Positions 35,216 through 45,400 of a stretch of 64,000 nt of DNA are shown here, one piece after another. Source of the DNA: Spirulina subsalsa PCC 9445 (GTDB taxonomy: Bacteria > Cyanobacteriota > Cyanobacteriia > Cyanobacteriales > Spirulinaceae); the NCBI RefSeq assembly GCF_000314005.1, contig NZ_JH980292.1:3072021-3136020 (forward strand). Reading direction: 5' to 3'. A program made the translations under genes and the position numbers. The notes under the pieces were generated by a model that saw only the letters and a program-made list of their open reading frames with translations, was not told the origin of the DNA and did not search any database. Position 1 is the stretch's first letter. The number at the start of each line of letters is the position of its first letter.

Positions 35216-36187
35216 ATGACCCCAAATGTAAATCAACCCAATTCTAATGATGCTGTGTTGGGAGGAATGGCGATTCCTCTAGAGGGCTTAGTGTTGGGGG
35301 GGCTAGAGGGTGTAAAACAGAGAATTGTCAATGGCGATCGCACGACCCAAGCTATAGCCCTGCAAGAAACGCTAAACTACGGAGAAGAGGGTCGCCGCGT
35401 TCTCTATCAAGTCCTCAATCATAGTCAAGGGACACTACAAGAGTCCGCTTGGCGTATTCTGTGGGACAATGCCCAAAATGAGCAGGAACAGGAAGAATTA
35501 CGGGCTTATCTTCCCCTGAGTTCCGTGTTAGGTGTAGATCATCAAAAAAAACTCCTCACCTATGCCCACGTTTTACCCAAAGTCAAACTCAGTCGCGCCA
35601 ACTTACGGGGGGCGAATTTACAGGGCAAAAATTTACTAGAGGCCAACTTAATTGAAGCCATTTTAATTGGGGCGAATTTAGAAGGGGCGGAATTGAGTTG
35701 TGCAGACTTACGCGGGGCGAATTTGAGTAACGCCAATCTACGACGAGCGAATCTAAGCGGGGCGAATTTATGTCAAGCCACACTCGAACGCAGTAATTTA
35801 GAGCAAACCTACCTCATTGAGTCCATTCTCAAAGGGTGTGATTTAGTCGGGGCAAATTTAACCGGGGCGAATCTCACTGACGCGAATTTACACAGTGCTA
35901 ACTTGCGAGAGGTGAATTTTAGTCAGTCGTTTCTCAGTCGGGCGAATTTCCGGGAGGCCTTTCTCTGTCAAGCGGACTTATCCGATGCGGATCTTCGACG
36001 GGCGGTTTTAAGTAATGCCGACTTGCGGGAGGCGAATTTAAAAAATGCCAATCTCCGGGGGGCTAATTTGCGCGGCGTGAATTTACAGGGCGCTTGTGTA
36101 GAAAATACCCGCTTTGGGGAGAATCGTTGGTTTTCTACAATGGTTTGGTTAGATTTGGAAGCGAGAGGGGCGATTTTTGAGAATTGA
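35216..36187 (+). CDS. Pentapeptide-repeat protein with HEAT-like N-terminal region
   Basis: About 323 aa with the start at 35216 (MTPNVNQPNSNDAVLGGMAI), chosen because GAGG lies 8 bases upstream; an ATG six bases earlier and a GTG at 35189 are alternatives. Residues 20-115 are helical (GVKQRIVNGDRTTQAIALQE, GRRVLYQVLNHSQGTLQESA), followed by about 30 A(D/N)LxX units (LRGANLQGKNLLEANL and so on). Cytosolic, with no signal peptide. Its last 53 bp overlap egtD, encoded convergently. Confidence 0.8.
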   Translation: MTPNVNQPNSNDAVLGGMAIPLEGLVLGGLEGVKQRIVNGDRTTQAIALQETLNYGEEGRRVLYQVLNHSQGTLQESAWRILWDNAQNEQEQEELRAYLPLSSVLGVDHQKKLLTYAHVLPKVKLSRANLRGANLQGKNLLEANLIEAILIGANLEGAELSCADLRGANLSNANLRRANLSGANLCQATLERSNLEQTYLIESILKGCDLVGANLTGANLTDANLHSANLREVNFSQSFLSRANFREAFLCQADLSDADLRRAVLSNADLREANLKNANLRGANLRGVNLQGACVENTRFGENRWFSTMVWLDLEARGAIFEN

Positions 36188-37187
36188 TGAGCATTAAACC
36201 AAACCACTCTTTTTCATCAACCCATCCCTGAATCGGGTTTAAACCCTGTTGAGTTAAATATTCGGGTAATGTTTGCCAGTTAAACTTACGAGAAATTTCT
36301 GTATGGATGGTTTCTCCTGCTTTAAAATCCAAGTTTAAGTTAAGACTATTTAAACTCACTTGATGGTCTTTTTGCGCGTCTAAATACATCTCAATTTGAT
36401 GCTCTTTTTTGTTATAAATCGCCCGATGTTTAAACAAACTTGGGTCAAAATTGCCATCAAAGCGCCAGTTCAGATGTTCGAGCATATTTAAATTAAAAGC
36501 GGCTGTGATTCCTTGACTGTCATTGTAGGCCGCCTCTAGCACATCAGGAGATTTTTGTAAATCAATCCCAAGTAGGAAGTAGTCTCCCGGTTGTAATCCT
36601 TGGGCAACTTCTTGTAAAAAGCGATCGCAAGCTTGGGGAGTAAAGTTCCCAATACTACTCCCTAAAAAGATCACCAAGCGCCCCGGAGGAGTCGTTTCTA
36701 TCAATTGTTCTAAGGCTTCATCATAAGTGCCAACTAATCCAGTCACTTTTAATGTTGGGTACTCTGTAACCAATTGTTTGGCACTTTCTACTAAAATCTC
36801 TGCACTCACATCAATGGGAACATAATGCACGGCTTCCCCCAATTGTTGATAGGCATTCAACAACAAACGGGTTTTTGTAGAACTGCCACTGCCTAACTCC
36901 ACAATTTCACAAATTCCAGTAATGGCAGCAATTTCATCAGCACAGTTTTGTAAAATACTCGCTTCGGTACGAGTAGGATAATATTCGGGAAGTTGACAAA
37001 TTTGCTCAAACAGTTGAGAACCTTTAGCATCATAAAAATAACGAGCAGGCAAGGTTTTAGGAGTTTTCTGCAACCCGTCAATGATTTCTGGGTCAAAGTT
37101 GGGATTATAAATAGGTTGATTGTGATGCAGATATTGAATCTCAATATCACCAACAAGCGACGGGCTGGTTTGAGCAGATAAAATCAT
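36135..37187 (-). CDS. egtD: L-histidine N(alpha)-methyltransferase
   Basis: 350 aa starting MILSAQTSPSLVGDIEIQYL. The family segments are TLPARYFYDAKGSQLFEQIC, the SAM-binding IVELGSGSSTKTRLLLNAYQ, and VIFLGSSIGNFTP. It makes hercynine (trimethylhistidine), the first step of ergothioneine synthesis. The partner egtB is not next to it in this window. The C-terminal 17 residues are encoded in the overlap with the convergent pentapeptide gene, so the two 3' ends are antisense to each other. Confidence 0.93.
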   Translation of the reverse strand: MILSAQTSPSLVGDIEIQYLHHNQPIYNPNFDPEIIDGLQKTPKTLPARYFYDAKGSQLFEQICQLPEYYPTRTEASILQNCADEIAAITGICEIVELGSGSSTKTRLLLNAYQQLGEAVHYVPIDVSAEILVESAKQLVTEYPTLKVTGLVGTYDEALEQLIETTPPGRLVIFLGSSIGNFTPQACDRFLQEVAQGLQPGDYFLLGIDLQKSPDVLEAAYNDSQGITAAFNLNMLEHLNWRFDGNFDPSLFKHRAIYNKKEHQIEMYLDAQKDHQVSLNSLNLNLDFKAGETIHTEISRKFNWQTLPEYLTQQGLNPIQGWVDEKEWFGLMLINSQKSPLSLPNLTKPL

Positions 37188-37615
37188 ATTTAACGTTGAA
37201 TCGGTATGAGTAAGAACCTATTCGCAAAGTACCTTATTTGGGATTTTTGAGCAAGAACTGAGGGCGAATAATGCTCCCTAGGATAGAGGGGGCGAGGGAA
37301 TGACAAGGAGTTTCGAGGGCTAGGGGCTGATTTTCTCTGTGAGTTCTAGATTTTAGCCTTGACGTTTCAGCCATACCAACCTACTAAACTCTGCAAATAA
37401 TTATGGCAAAAATTTAAGAATTATTGCACTTAAACAATTGTAATGTTGTTAAAACCATCCCCTAAAAGCTCGCCAAACTAGGGATTGTAGCCACTTGTAG
37501 CCCTTCTGATGGCCCATTGCAGGATGAAACATAAAATTCCCCTATCTGAGAAAATGCTTTAGCAATGCAGGCCAAAAAATCGAGCCGCATTCAACCCACT
37601 GGAGGCAGAGATTCT
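37188..37615. other. Intergenic region between egtD and chlB
   Basis: About 430 bases with both promoters of divergent genes. AT-rich stretches (GCAAATAATTATGGC, TAAACAATTGTAATG) are present but no certain promoter or operator was identified. Confidence 0.4.
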
Positions 37616-39142
37616 ATGAAATTGGCTTATTGGATGTATGCAGGCCCCGCCCATATCGGCACCCTGCGGATTGCAAGTTCTTTTAAAAATGTTCATGCGA
37701 TTATGCACGCCCCTTTAGGGGATGATTATTTTAATGTGATGCGTTCGATGTTGGAACGAGAGCGCGATTTTACTCCAGTAACGGCTAGTGTGGTAGATCG
37801 GAATGTTTTAGCGCGGGGATCTCAAGAAAAGGTGGTGGATAATATCACCCGCAAAGATCGGGAAGAGTCGCCGGATTTGATTGTTCTCACCCCCACTTGT
37901 ACCTCTAGCATTCTCCAAGAGGATTTACAAAACTTTGTAGACCGCGCTCAGTTGGACGCACGGGGGGATGTGTTGTTAGCGGATGTGAACCATTACCGGG
38001 TGAACGAATTACAAGCAGGCGATCGCACTCTCCAACAAATCGTTCAGTTTTACCTCGAAAAAGCCCGCAAAAAAGGGGACTTAGGCATTGAGAAAACCGC
38101 AAAACCTAGCGTTAATATCATCGGGATTTCCACCCTCGGATTCCACAATCAACACGACTGCACGGAATTAAAACGCCTCATGTCTGACTTAGGCATTGAA
38201 GTTAATGCCGTCATCCCCGAGGGGGCCAGCGTTCACACCCTCAAAAACCTCCCCCAAGCGTGGTTTAACTTAATCCCCTATCGGGAATTAGGCTTAATGA
38301 CCGCCCAATACTTAGAACAAGAATTCGGGATGCCTTCTGTTGATATTACCCCGATGGGAGTAGTAGAAACAGCCCGGTGTATCCGCAAAATTCAACAGCT
38401 ACTCAATGCACAAGGCGCTGGGGTAGATTATGAGGGGTATATTGACCATCAAACGCGCCATGTTTCCCAAGCGGCCTGGTTTTCTCGTTCCATCGACTGC
38501 CAAAACCTCACCGGGAAAAAGGCCGTCGTCTTTGGGGATAACACCCACGCGGCCGCGATGACCAAGATTTTAGCCCGGGAGATGGGGATTCATGTTGTTT
38601 TAGCGGGGACTTATTGCAAATATGACGCTGACTGGTTTAAGGCGCAAGTGAGCGAATATTGTGACGAGGTGCTGATTAGTGATGATAACGGAGCAATTGG
38701 GGATGCGATCGCCCGTTTGGAGCCCGCCGCCATCTTCGGCACCCAAATGGAACGTCATATCGGCAAGCGCTTAAACATCCCCTGCGGAGTCATTGCCGCC
38801 CCCATTCACATCCAAAACTTCCCCATTGGCTACCGTCCTTTCCTCGGCTATGAAGGCACTAATCAAGTCGCCGATTTAGTCTACAATTCCTTTACCTTGG
38901 GCATGGAAGATCATCTCTTAGAAATCTTTGGCGGTCATGATACCAAGGAAGTGATCACCAAAGGAATGTCCGCCGATTCTGATTTGAATTGGACTAAAGA
39001 AGCCCAAGCCACCTTAAATCAAGTCCCCGGTTTTGTACGGGGTAAAGTCAAACGCAATACAGAAAAGTTTGCCCGGGAGCGAGGTTTAAGTGAGATTAGC
39101 TTAGAAGTATTCTATGCGGCAAAAGAAGCCGTAGGCGCTTAA
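37616..39142 (+). CDS. chlB: Light-independent protochlorophyllide reductase subunit B
   Basis: 508 aa from the ATG at 37616 ([20 protein letters not shown]), the standard ChlB start and length; a frame 17 codons longer begins at 37565 but is not needed. Signature segments are [20 protein letters not shown] (cluster Cys), [19 protein letters not shown], and [20 protein letters not shown]. ChlB with ChlN holds the active site that reduces protochlorophyllide in the dark, fed by ChlL. ChlL and ChlN are not in this window. Confidence 0.97.
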   Translation: MKLAYWMYAGPAHIGTLRIASSFKNVHAIMHAPLGDDYFNVMRSMLERERDFTPVTASVVDRNVLARGSQEKVVDNITRKDREESPDLIVLTPTCTSSILQEDLQNFVDRAQLDARGDVLLADVNHYRVNELQAGDRTLQQIVQFYLEKARKKGDLGIEKTAKPSVNIIGISTLGFHNQHDCTELKRLMSDLGIEVNAVIPEGASVHTLKNLPQAWFNLIPYRELGLMTAQYLEQEFGMPSVDITPMGVVETARCIRKIQQLLNAQGAGVDYEGYIDHQTRHVSQAAWFSRSIDCQNLTGKKAVVFGDNTHAAAMTKILAREMGIHVVLAGTYCKYDADWFKAQVSEYCDEVLISDDNGAIGDAIARLEPAAIFGTQMERHIGKRLNIPCGVIAAPIHIQNFPIGYRPFLGYEGTNQVADLVYNSFTLGMEDHLLEIFGGHDTKEVITKGMSADSDLNWTKEAQATLNQVPGFVRGKVKRNTEKFARERGLSEISLEVFYAAKEAVGA

Positions 39143-39179
39143 TTTTTGCGAGCTAATCTTGTTTAAGAATCATTGAACC

Positions 39180-39260
39180 AGAAACCCGATTTTTTCACCC
39201 TTATTAGTCATTCGCTCCCCTGACTGATGACTCATAACGGTTGAGAAATCGGGTTTTTCT
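39180..39260. repeat. Inverted repeat AGAAACCCGATTTTTT..AGAAATCGGGTTTTTCT
   Basis: AGAAACCCGATTTTTT (39180 on) and AGAAATCGGGTTTTTCT (39244-39260) form a long-loop inverted repeat of the AAACCSGRTTT family also clustered at 16984-17152. It lies after chlB, where it may act as a terminator. Confidence 0.6.
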
Positions 39261-39436
39261 CCCAGGAGATAAAGCAACATCTCTAAATGGTGTAAGCCCT
39301 TGTTTTTCGGTAAAATTACGCAAAAATAGCCATAATATTACACAAATATTACAAAAAATAAAATTTGACTTGACAAGCCAACGCAATCTTAGGGATAAGT
39401 AGAAAAATTCATCCATCCCACTAGACTGTAAGCGTC

Positions 39437-42400
39437 ATGGTCAATCAACTCCGAGAAAATAACAATGATCTGCCCACCGTAGATTATAGCGACTTACTAG
39501 CACAAATTATTGAAACACTGCAAACCTCCTCAGAATCCTATTTTAGCATTATTGAAACAACAGTTGAAAATAAATCTAAAAAAACTGGAACATCCGATCA
39601 ATCTCCAAAAAAATCCTATCAACGTTTTGTTTTAGATATTGATAAAATCGCTACAACCGTCTCTCAAAAACGAATTCCTAATCCATTAAGTCGTATTGGT
39701 TATCATAAAATAACAACCCTTAACCTAGTCGCAGAATGCCAAGAAAAATTTCCCAGCCAGATTAGGCAAATCCAGCAACTTCTTGAAAACCTACTACAAA
39801 ACGCGGTCAACCAACATTTACAAAAACAGAGCAAATCACCCCTTTCTCCTCAACAATTTATCAAGCAGTTAATTGTCGATTTGTCAAGGTTTGATCAAAA
39901 AAAAGCTACGGCTAATTTTAACTATCCTTTCAGCACCCCTAACCCACTGTACAAGCAGCGATTAACTCTTGATAATCAATCCACCCGAGACAAATGTTTG
40001 CGCTTTCACAAGTTAACCATTCGCGTCAATCATGGGACAGACTTTGACGAGCAAGTTCAAGAGGGGATTTTAAACTATTTAGATCAAAATTTTAACAACT
40101 GTTCGGCAGAGGATCAGGAAGAATCAGAGCAGATTGTTGAGGACTTATATAATAAACGGCCAGAACCGAACAATCATTTTGCTAAACTGAAGAGAATCAT
40201 CAATGAACAGACATTAGGCAAATTAAAACGCCAAAGTCAGATTTTTTATCTCCAATTTTTATTAGACCAATATTATCAGAACAGAAAAAAAGAAGAAACC
40301 AAGGAAGAAGGAGCGATTTATTTACAAACTTTAATTCGACGACTCCGGTATATTGATGAATTTATCAATTTAGAACATTACGCTGACGGTGATTATGAAA
40401 TTACACAATCCAAGGGTAGCATTAATTACCGAGATATCTTAGCCCGTGAAGATGCCTTTAAGGAATTGCCTGTTATCCCTCTGATTGTGGGAAATCTAGG
40501 GGAATCTCGTCTAGATGGAGCCATTGAATTTACACTGGGTCTAAAACTCAAGCTGAATGGAGATGTTCAGACATCCCAAGGAGAATCATCTTTTCAGTAT
40601 CACCTTGATTTGCTCAATCCTGACAGTCAACTGCATCAAGACACCCTTAAACAAACCTTTGGTTTGCAAAAAATCCTCAAAGTTGCTTTGCTTTATTTCT
40701 TTGTCTTTGCTTGTGACAATCCTAATGAACCAGATTATCACCCTATTAAGGATCTACATTACAATCCCCTTGAAAAATTCGAGTCAAACGTTTTACCCGC
40801 TTTCCGGAGATCCGAGACAGATATGTTCACTATGTTAGGGAACATCCGTAAAGGTTTGATTGGTTATAAAGTCGAAGAAAAAATCAATAAACTGGTTAAA
40901 TTTCTTCAAAAAATAATTAAATATGAAACTCTATCAAAACCCCAAGAAAAGCCAGCTTATCTAACCTTAAAAAACCGTCTACTTAAAGATAACCTTCGAG
41001 AAATTATTGACGAACAAACAGTATTTGATCAATCGGTAACAGGTAATCCTAAGTTAGCGTTGAAATATATAGATGTCACTGAAGCACGATCTCAAGAAAA
41101 TACCTTTTTAAGTATTCCTGTTACCCTGAATATTAGTGACTTGCACTATTTTTTGACTCAAGACAAGCAATCTTTCACCATGCAATATGATGTCGCACAG
41201 GTTAAAGCGTTGCCTATCATCTTTTATGTGAGCAGTCATCGTGCATCTGAGCGATACTATAAATTAAACCAACACAATTGTTTAGTTTTCCCTCATCAAC
41301 AAGCAACACCCAATCAACAAGAGAACTTTTTCTATAACTTCACCTTTTCCCTCCTGACCTTCACCACCTTAAATATTTTGCTCAAAAAAGAGCGCTTATT
41401 TTTACCCATTTTACGTTTAGATATTGAAAAGGGTGATAGTGCGGGATTGCGCGAGAAGTTTATGTATAACTTCTCTAAAGTGTTAGCTCATTTACTCAAT
41501 GAACAACATCGTTCTAATGCACAGGGGATTGATGTTCGCTCTGTCAATGATTATAAAGTTCTCAATGCCATGAGTTCCTTATATTCTGTACTACCCAAAA
41601 CCTTTACTCTCCCTCAACCAACGCAATTAGATAAACTAGCCATTATTATTGTCTCTAGTCGTGAACATGATCGGAGTTGGAAACCAGAGATTAAGCAGAA
41701 GTATTCTACCCTGATGGGGGAAGTGGTGGGCATCCTACGGGAAACCAATAATACCATCAAGTATCGCCTTATTCAAACCTTTTCTGCTAATTATGATCGG
41801 GAGACATTATTCAGACAACCTATTGTCATGTCTGATGTTATCCAAAAGTTATATAAACAAGGATACCGACATATTATTTATATTGCCAAAGCACCCTACA
41901 CCAGCACCTTACATTTAACCCAAAATCAAGACGATGAGGACTTATTCTTTATGTCTAAGGATATCATGCGGTTACTCAAGGGACAGTATCAGGATTTAAA
42001 TATTTACCCCATGTTTTTTGACAAATACTATGTAGTCCCTTGGGAAAAACTCGCTCAATCCCTGTATATTGAAGATACAGCAGAACTAACTCGTTTAGCT
42101 GAAGATGACAATAAAATGTTTGCTGTTTTCTTCAATCTATTTAATGGTCAAGCTGTAGGGGAAGAAAATCGAAACTATCGGGGAGTGATTTCTTACAGTA
42201 CCTTGTTGAATTTTTATGAGGGAATCCTAGGAGATCAAAAAATTAGGCAAGGATTGATTGATTCAGGACAACTCAAGCAAGATATCTTACAGTATCTAAC
42301 ACTGTTCCACTTTGCCAGATATGAGAAAGGGGGTAAAAAGCTTCAGCTTCAGTTAAAACTTGACCCCTATCAGAATTTAATCGGAGATAAGTCGGTGGGT

Positions 42401-42496
42401 AATTTAGCGTTAATTCCCCATGCTAAGGAAAAGGTTGAGTTTAATGTTTTGGCTTTTTTAACTCGCGTTCAAGAAATTTTAAACACCAAACAGTAA
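39437..42496 (+). CDS. Unknown 1019-aa protein, first gene of a helicase pair
   Basis: I recognise no domain. It starts MVNQLRENNNDLPTVDYSDL. Residues 1-330 are helical and charged (LLENLLQNAVNQHLQKQ, DEQVQEGILNYLDQNFNN). Residues 340-720 mix strands and helices (FKELPVIPLIVGNLGESRLD, FLSIPVTLNISDLHYFLTQD, KALPIIFYVSSHRASERYYK). Residues about 730-880 have an alternating alpha/beta pattern (KLAIIIVSSREHDRSW, RHIIYIAKAPYTSTLHL, LNIYPMFFDKYYVV), like a Rossmann-type or nuclease-type fold. No Walker motif, zinc cluster or signal peptide is seen. The gene is more AT-rich than its neighbours. Two bases separate it from the helicase gene, so they are one operon. Its origin and role are unknown; a defence role is inference. 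Confidence 0.75.
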   Translation: MVNQLRENNNDLPTVDYSDLLAQIIETLQTSSESYFSIIETTVENKSKKTGTSDQSPKKSYQRFVLDIDKIATTVSQKRIPNPLSRIGYHKITTLNLVAECQEKFPSQIRQIQQLLENLLQNAVNQHLQKQSKSPLSPQQFIKQLIVDLSRFDQKKATANFNYPFSTPNPLYKQRLTLDNQSTRDKCLRFHKLTIRVNHGTDFDEQVQEGILNYLDQNFNNCSAEDQEESEQIVEDLYNKRPEPNNHFAKLKRIINEQTLGKLKRQSQIFYLQFLLDQYYQNRKKEETKEEGAIYLQTLIRRLRYIDEFINLEHYADGDYEITQSKGSINYRDILAREDAFKELPVIPLIVGNLGESRLDGAIEFTLGLKLKLNGDVQTSQGESSFQYHLDLLNPDSQLHQDTLKQTFGLQKILKVALLYFFVFACDNPNEPDYHPIKDLHYNPLEKFESNVLPAFRRSETDMFTMLGNIRKGLIGYKVEEKINKLVKFLQKIIKYETLSKPQEKPAYLTLKNRLLKDNLREIIDEQTVFDQSVTGNPKLALKYIDVTEARSQENTFLSIPVTLNISDLHYFLTQDKQSFTMQYDVAQVKALPIIFYVSSHRASERYYKLNQHNCLVFPHQQATPNQQENFFYNFTFSLLTFTTLNILLKKERLFLPILRLDIEKGDSAGLREKFMYNFSKVLAHLLNEQHRSNAQGIDVRSVNDYKVLNAMSSLYSVLPKTFTLPQPTQLDKLAIIIVSSREHDRSWKPEIKQKYSTLMGEVVGILRETNNTIKYRLIQTFSANYDRETLFRQPIVMSDVIQKLYKQGYRHIIYIAKAPYTSTLHLTQNQDDEDLFFMSKDIMRLLKGQYQDLNIYPMFFDKYYVVPWEKLAQSLYIEDTAELTRLAEDDNKMFAVFFNLFNGQAVGEENRNYRGVISYSTLLNFYEGILGDQKIRQGLIDSGQLKQDILQYLTLFHFARYEKGGKKLQLQLKLDPYQNLIGDKSVGNLALIPHAKEKVEFNVLAFLTRVQEILNTKQ

Positions 42497-42498
42497 TC

Positions 42499-45400
42499 AT
42501 GATGAACTCAGAAATTTCTGCGGATTTAGGGCGTTTATTTGAAGTTGGCTTTAATTTAGGGTTGTTAACGGGCATCAAGCAGTCTAAGGTTCAACATTCC
42601 TATGGCAATTTGTATCAAAAAGACTTGCAAAATATCCGATTTTATGATATGGCGAAAACCTTGTTAAGGCAAGTCATCAGTCCTCAAGAAAAAAGGGTTT
42701 TAGAAAAGTGGAGTCAGTTTTTCTTGTTGCGAGGTTTTTTAGCGGGGTTAAATTTTTGGCGAGAGTATCTGGAATTTGTTTTTCCGGGGGACAGTTCAAG
42801 GGTGGAAGTAGTCTATTTACAATGTTGTTTTAGGGGAGACAATAGTTTAGGACAAAATTCCAAGGAAAAAGACAGTTGGGAGCGAGATGTTTTGCAACAG
42901 TTTCCTAATCTTTCTTCGGTGGATTCTATTATTGCACGCTACACACAAAGAGGAGAGTTTCTTAAGGCAGATACGCTGTTATTATTGCGTTTAAATAGGA
43001 GACGGGTTAAGTATAGATTGGTGTGTGTTGATTTGTCTGCTTTTGTTGCTCAGTTTGCTCCGGAAGGGGAGGATTTAGGTTTTATTCGGATTATCAAGAA
43101 TTTATTGCGGCGAGAGATTAGTCATTTTCGCTCTAAGAGTGCTTTTGCTGAGTTACGACTGGATACCAGTTGTTTAGATTACTCGTTATCACAGTCTTTG
43201 CGCAGTTATTTCAATGCGTTTTACTCTTCTGATAAGGAGATGGTGAAGTTAATTCAAGCTGGGGGATATGCTTACAGTTTTTATCAATTTCTCTGCGAAA
43301 ATAAAATTATTAATCTAGAGGATGGGAAGACCTCAATTCTGTTTAATATTATTGGCTATACCAATCGTGGACTCTCTTCTGTTTGTGTGAATCCCCAACA
43401 ACAGGAAAGTCAGGAATTTTTAGCCACTTGTCAGAAGATTTATCAAGAATACGAGAGAGATCAGGGGATTGATGAGAGTCGGGAGCGTGTGTTAAATAAG
43501 ATTAAACGGAGTGTGTCGCGGAGTTTTGAGGGGGGGAGGGATTTTGTTAATCAACTCCTGAATATTGCTCCGAATCAGAGGACTTGTCTAGAGCATCAAG
43601 AAATCATTACGGGATTTGCTAATTCTGTGGGGGAGGTGTCTCCTGAGTTGCGGGGGAAACTGGGACTGAGGGAGGGGATCAATCTACAAGATGCTCATCA
43701 GGAGTTAGTGATGCGATCGCTTTCTCCCGACAATTCCCGTCTTTTCCTCTTCCTGACGGGGAATCCGGGAATTGGGAAAACTACTGCGATCGCCAAATTC
43801 CTAAAAGATCATGCTGACGAGGGGTTTTTATTCCTCTATGCCAGTCCTCGAAAACAGGTCAATCTCGATATCCTAGAGAAGTTCAAAAATCCTCAAACTC
43901 AGCAACTCTTTCAGGATGGGGTGTTTACCCTCAACTCCTACGCTAACCTGATTAAAAACAACTCTGGCCACCCTACCATTCAATATCAGTCTAATACACA
44001 CCAAGAAAATTTTCAACAATCCGGTATTTATTTTAAGGATAGTCGGATTCCAGAGAGTAGTAGAAACCGTCAAATTCCCCTAGAACGTCTTGATCAAAAG
44101 ACCATTACTCCAGCGAAAAGATCCCCCGCAGGAGTCTTGCAGAGTGTGGCTAAAGCGATAGCTGTATTAATCAATGAAAACATTTCCCATCAAATTGTGG
44201 CTACCGTTTCCATCCAATCTCTTAAACAAACTCGTCAAGGGGATACATTAGATCATTTGCAGGAAATCTTTAAAAATGCTTACCGGGAACGTGAGCGAAA
44301 AGTTTTACCCGATCAAATGCAGAACATCTCCCGCAAACTGAAACATCTGATTATTATGATTGATGAAATTACGGGAGATGATACAGGAGTTGCTTTTTTA
44401 AAACGCATTGAAGACTTTATCCGTAAATATGAATTAACCAATCCTAAGTATGGATTTAACTGTAAAGTGATCATCGCTGATGCGTCTTTAGTCGATGCCT
44501 CAGTGATTAATAAACACTTAGAAAAAGTTGACCCAGAACCGGATAAAATTTACTTCAGACATTGCCAAACTCTCCCTGAAGCCATTTCCCTACAACGTTT
44601 CCACTTCAAAAATTATCCCGCTACTCTGATCAATACTAATGCTTACCCAGCCAAACGTTTAACCATCACCTATAAAGTTTTTGTTCAATCCTATGGGTTT
44701 CAGGTGTCTGACAGCTTGCGTAGACAATATGAAAAGCAACTGGAAAAACAAGAAACTGACCAAATTTTTGCCGATGTGCAAACTTTGTTAGCCAATCCTC
44801 AAGTTGAACAGATTATTGTTTATATCCAAAATAAAAGTAAACTGACCATCCTAATTGATCAATTGACCCAAAGCTTACCTAAATTTAACAAAGGAGAAGA
44901 CTACTTAGAAGTTCATGGCGACATTTCGGAATGGGAAAAACAGCAACTGGAGCAATATAAAAATCAAGTCCGTGTGGTTTTCATGACCTCCTCTGGGAGT
45001 CGAGGTCTATCCTTCCCCAAAGCGAGACATATTCTAGTTGAAATCCCTCGCTTTAGCATTGAAAGAAACCTGATGGAAATTATCCAAGTCATTTATCGAG
45101 GCCGGGGAAATCGAGAGATTGATCAACAGGATAAGTTTTTAACATTTTACTTGACAGAACGGGCGGTTTATTATACAGAAGATGTACAAAGTTCCTTGCA
45201 GAAAAGTGTTTTAAACCTGTTTAATATTCTACTTTTACTCAAGGCGGCGATTTTAACCCGAATTCAGGGAGCGAGTCCCCTTGGCAGTGATCAATTTTTA
45301 ATCATTCCCATTGGGGGAAAATCCATGAGTGCAGCCGGACAAACCTTTTCTGGTCAATTGGCTAGTTTAGTTCAGAGATTGCAAAAAGAAACTGCTAAAA

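Noticed and set aside
39437..42496. Assignment of the 1019-aa protein as a PIWI/Argonaute-like protein
   Set aside because: The strand/helix pattern would allow it, but no catalytic DEDx set or MID motif can be pointed to, so it is left as unknown.
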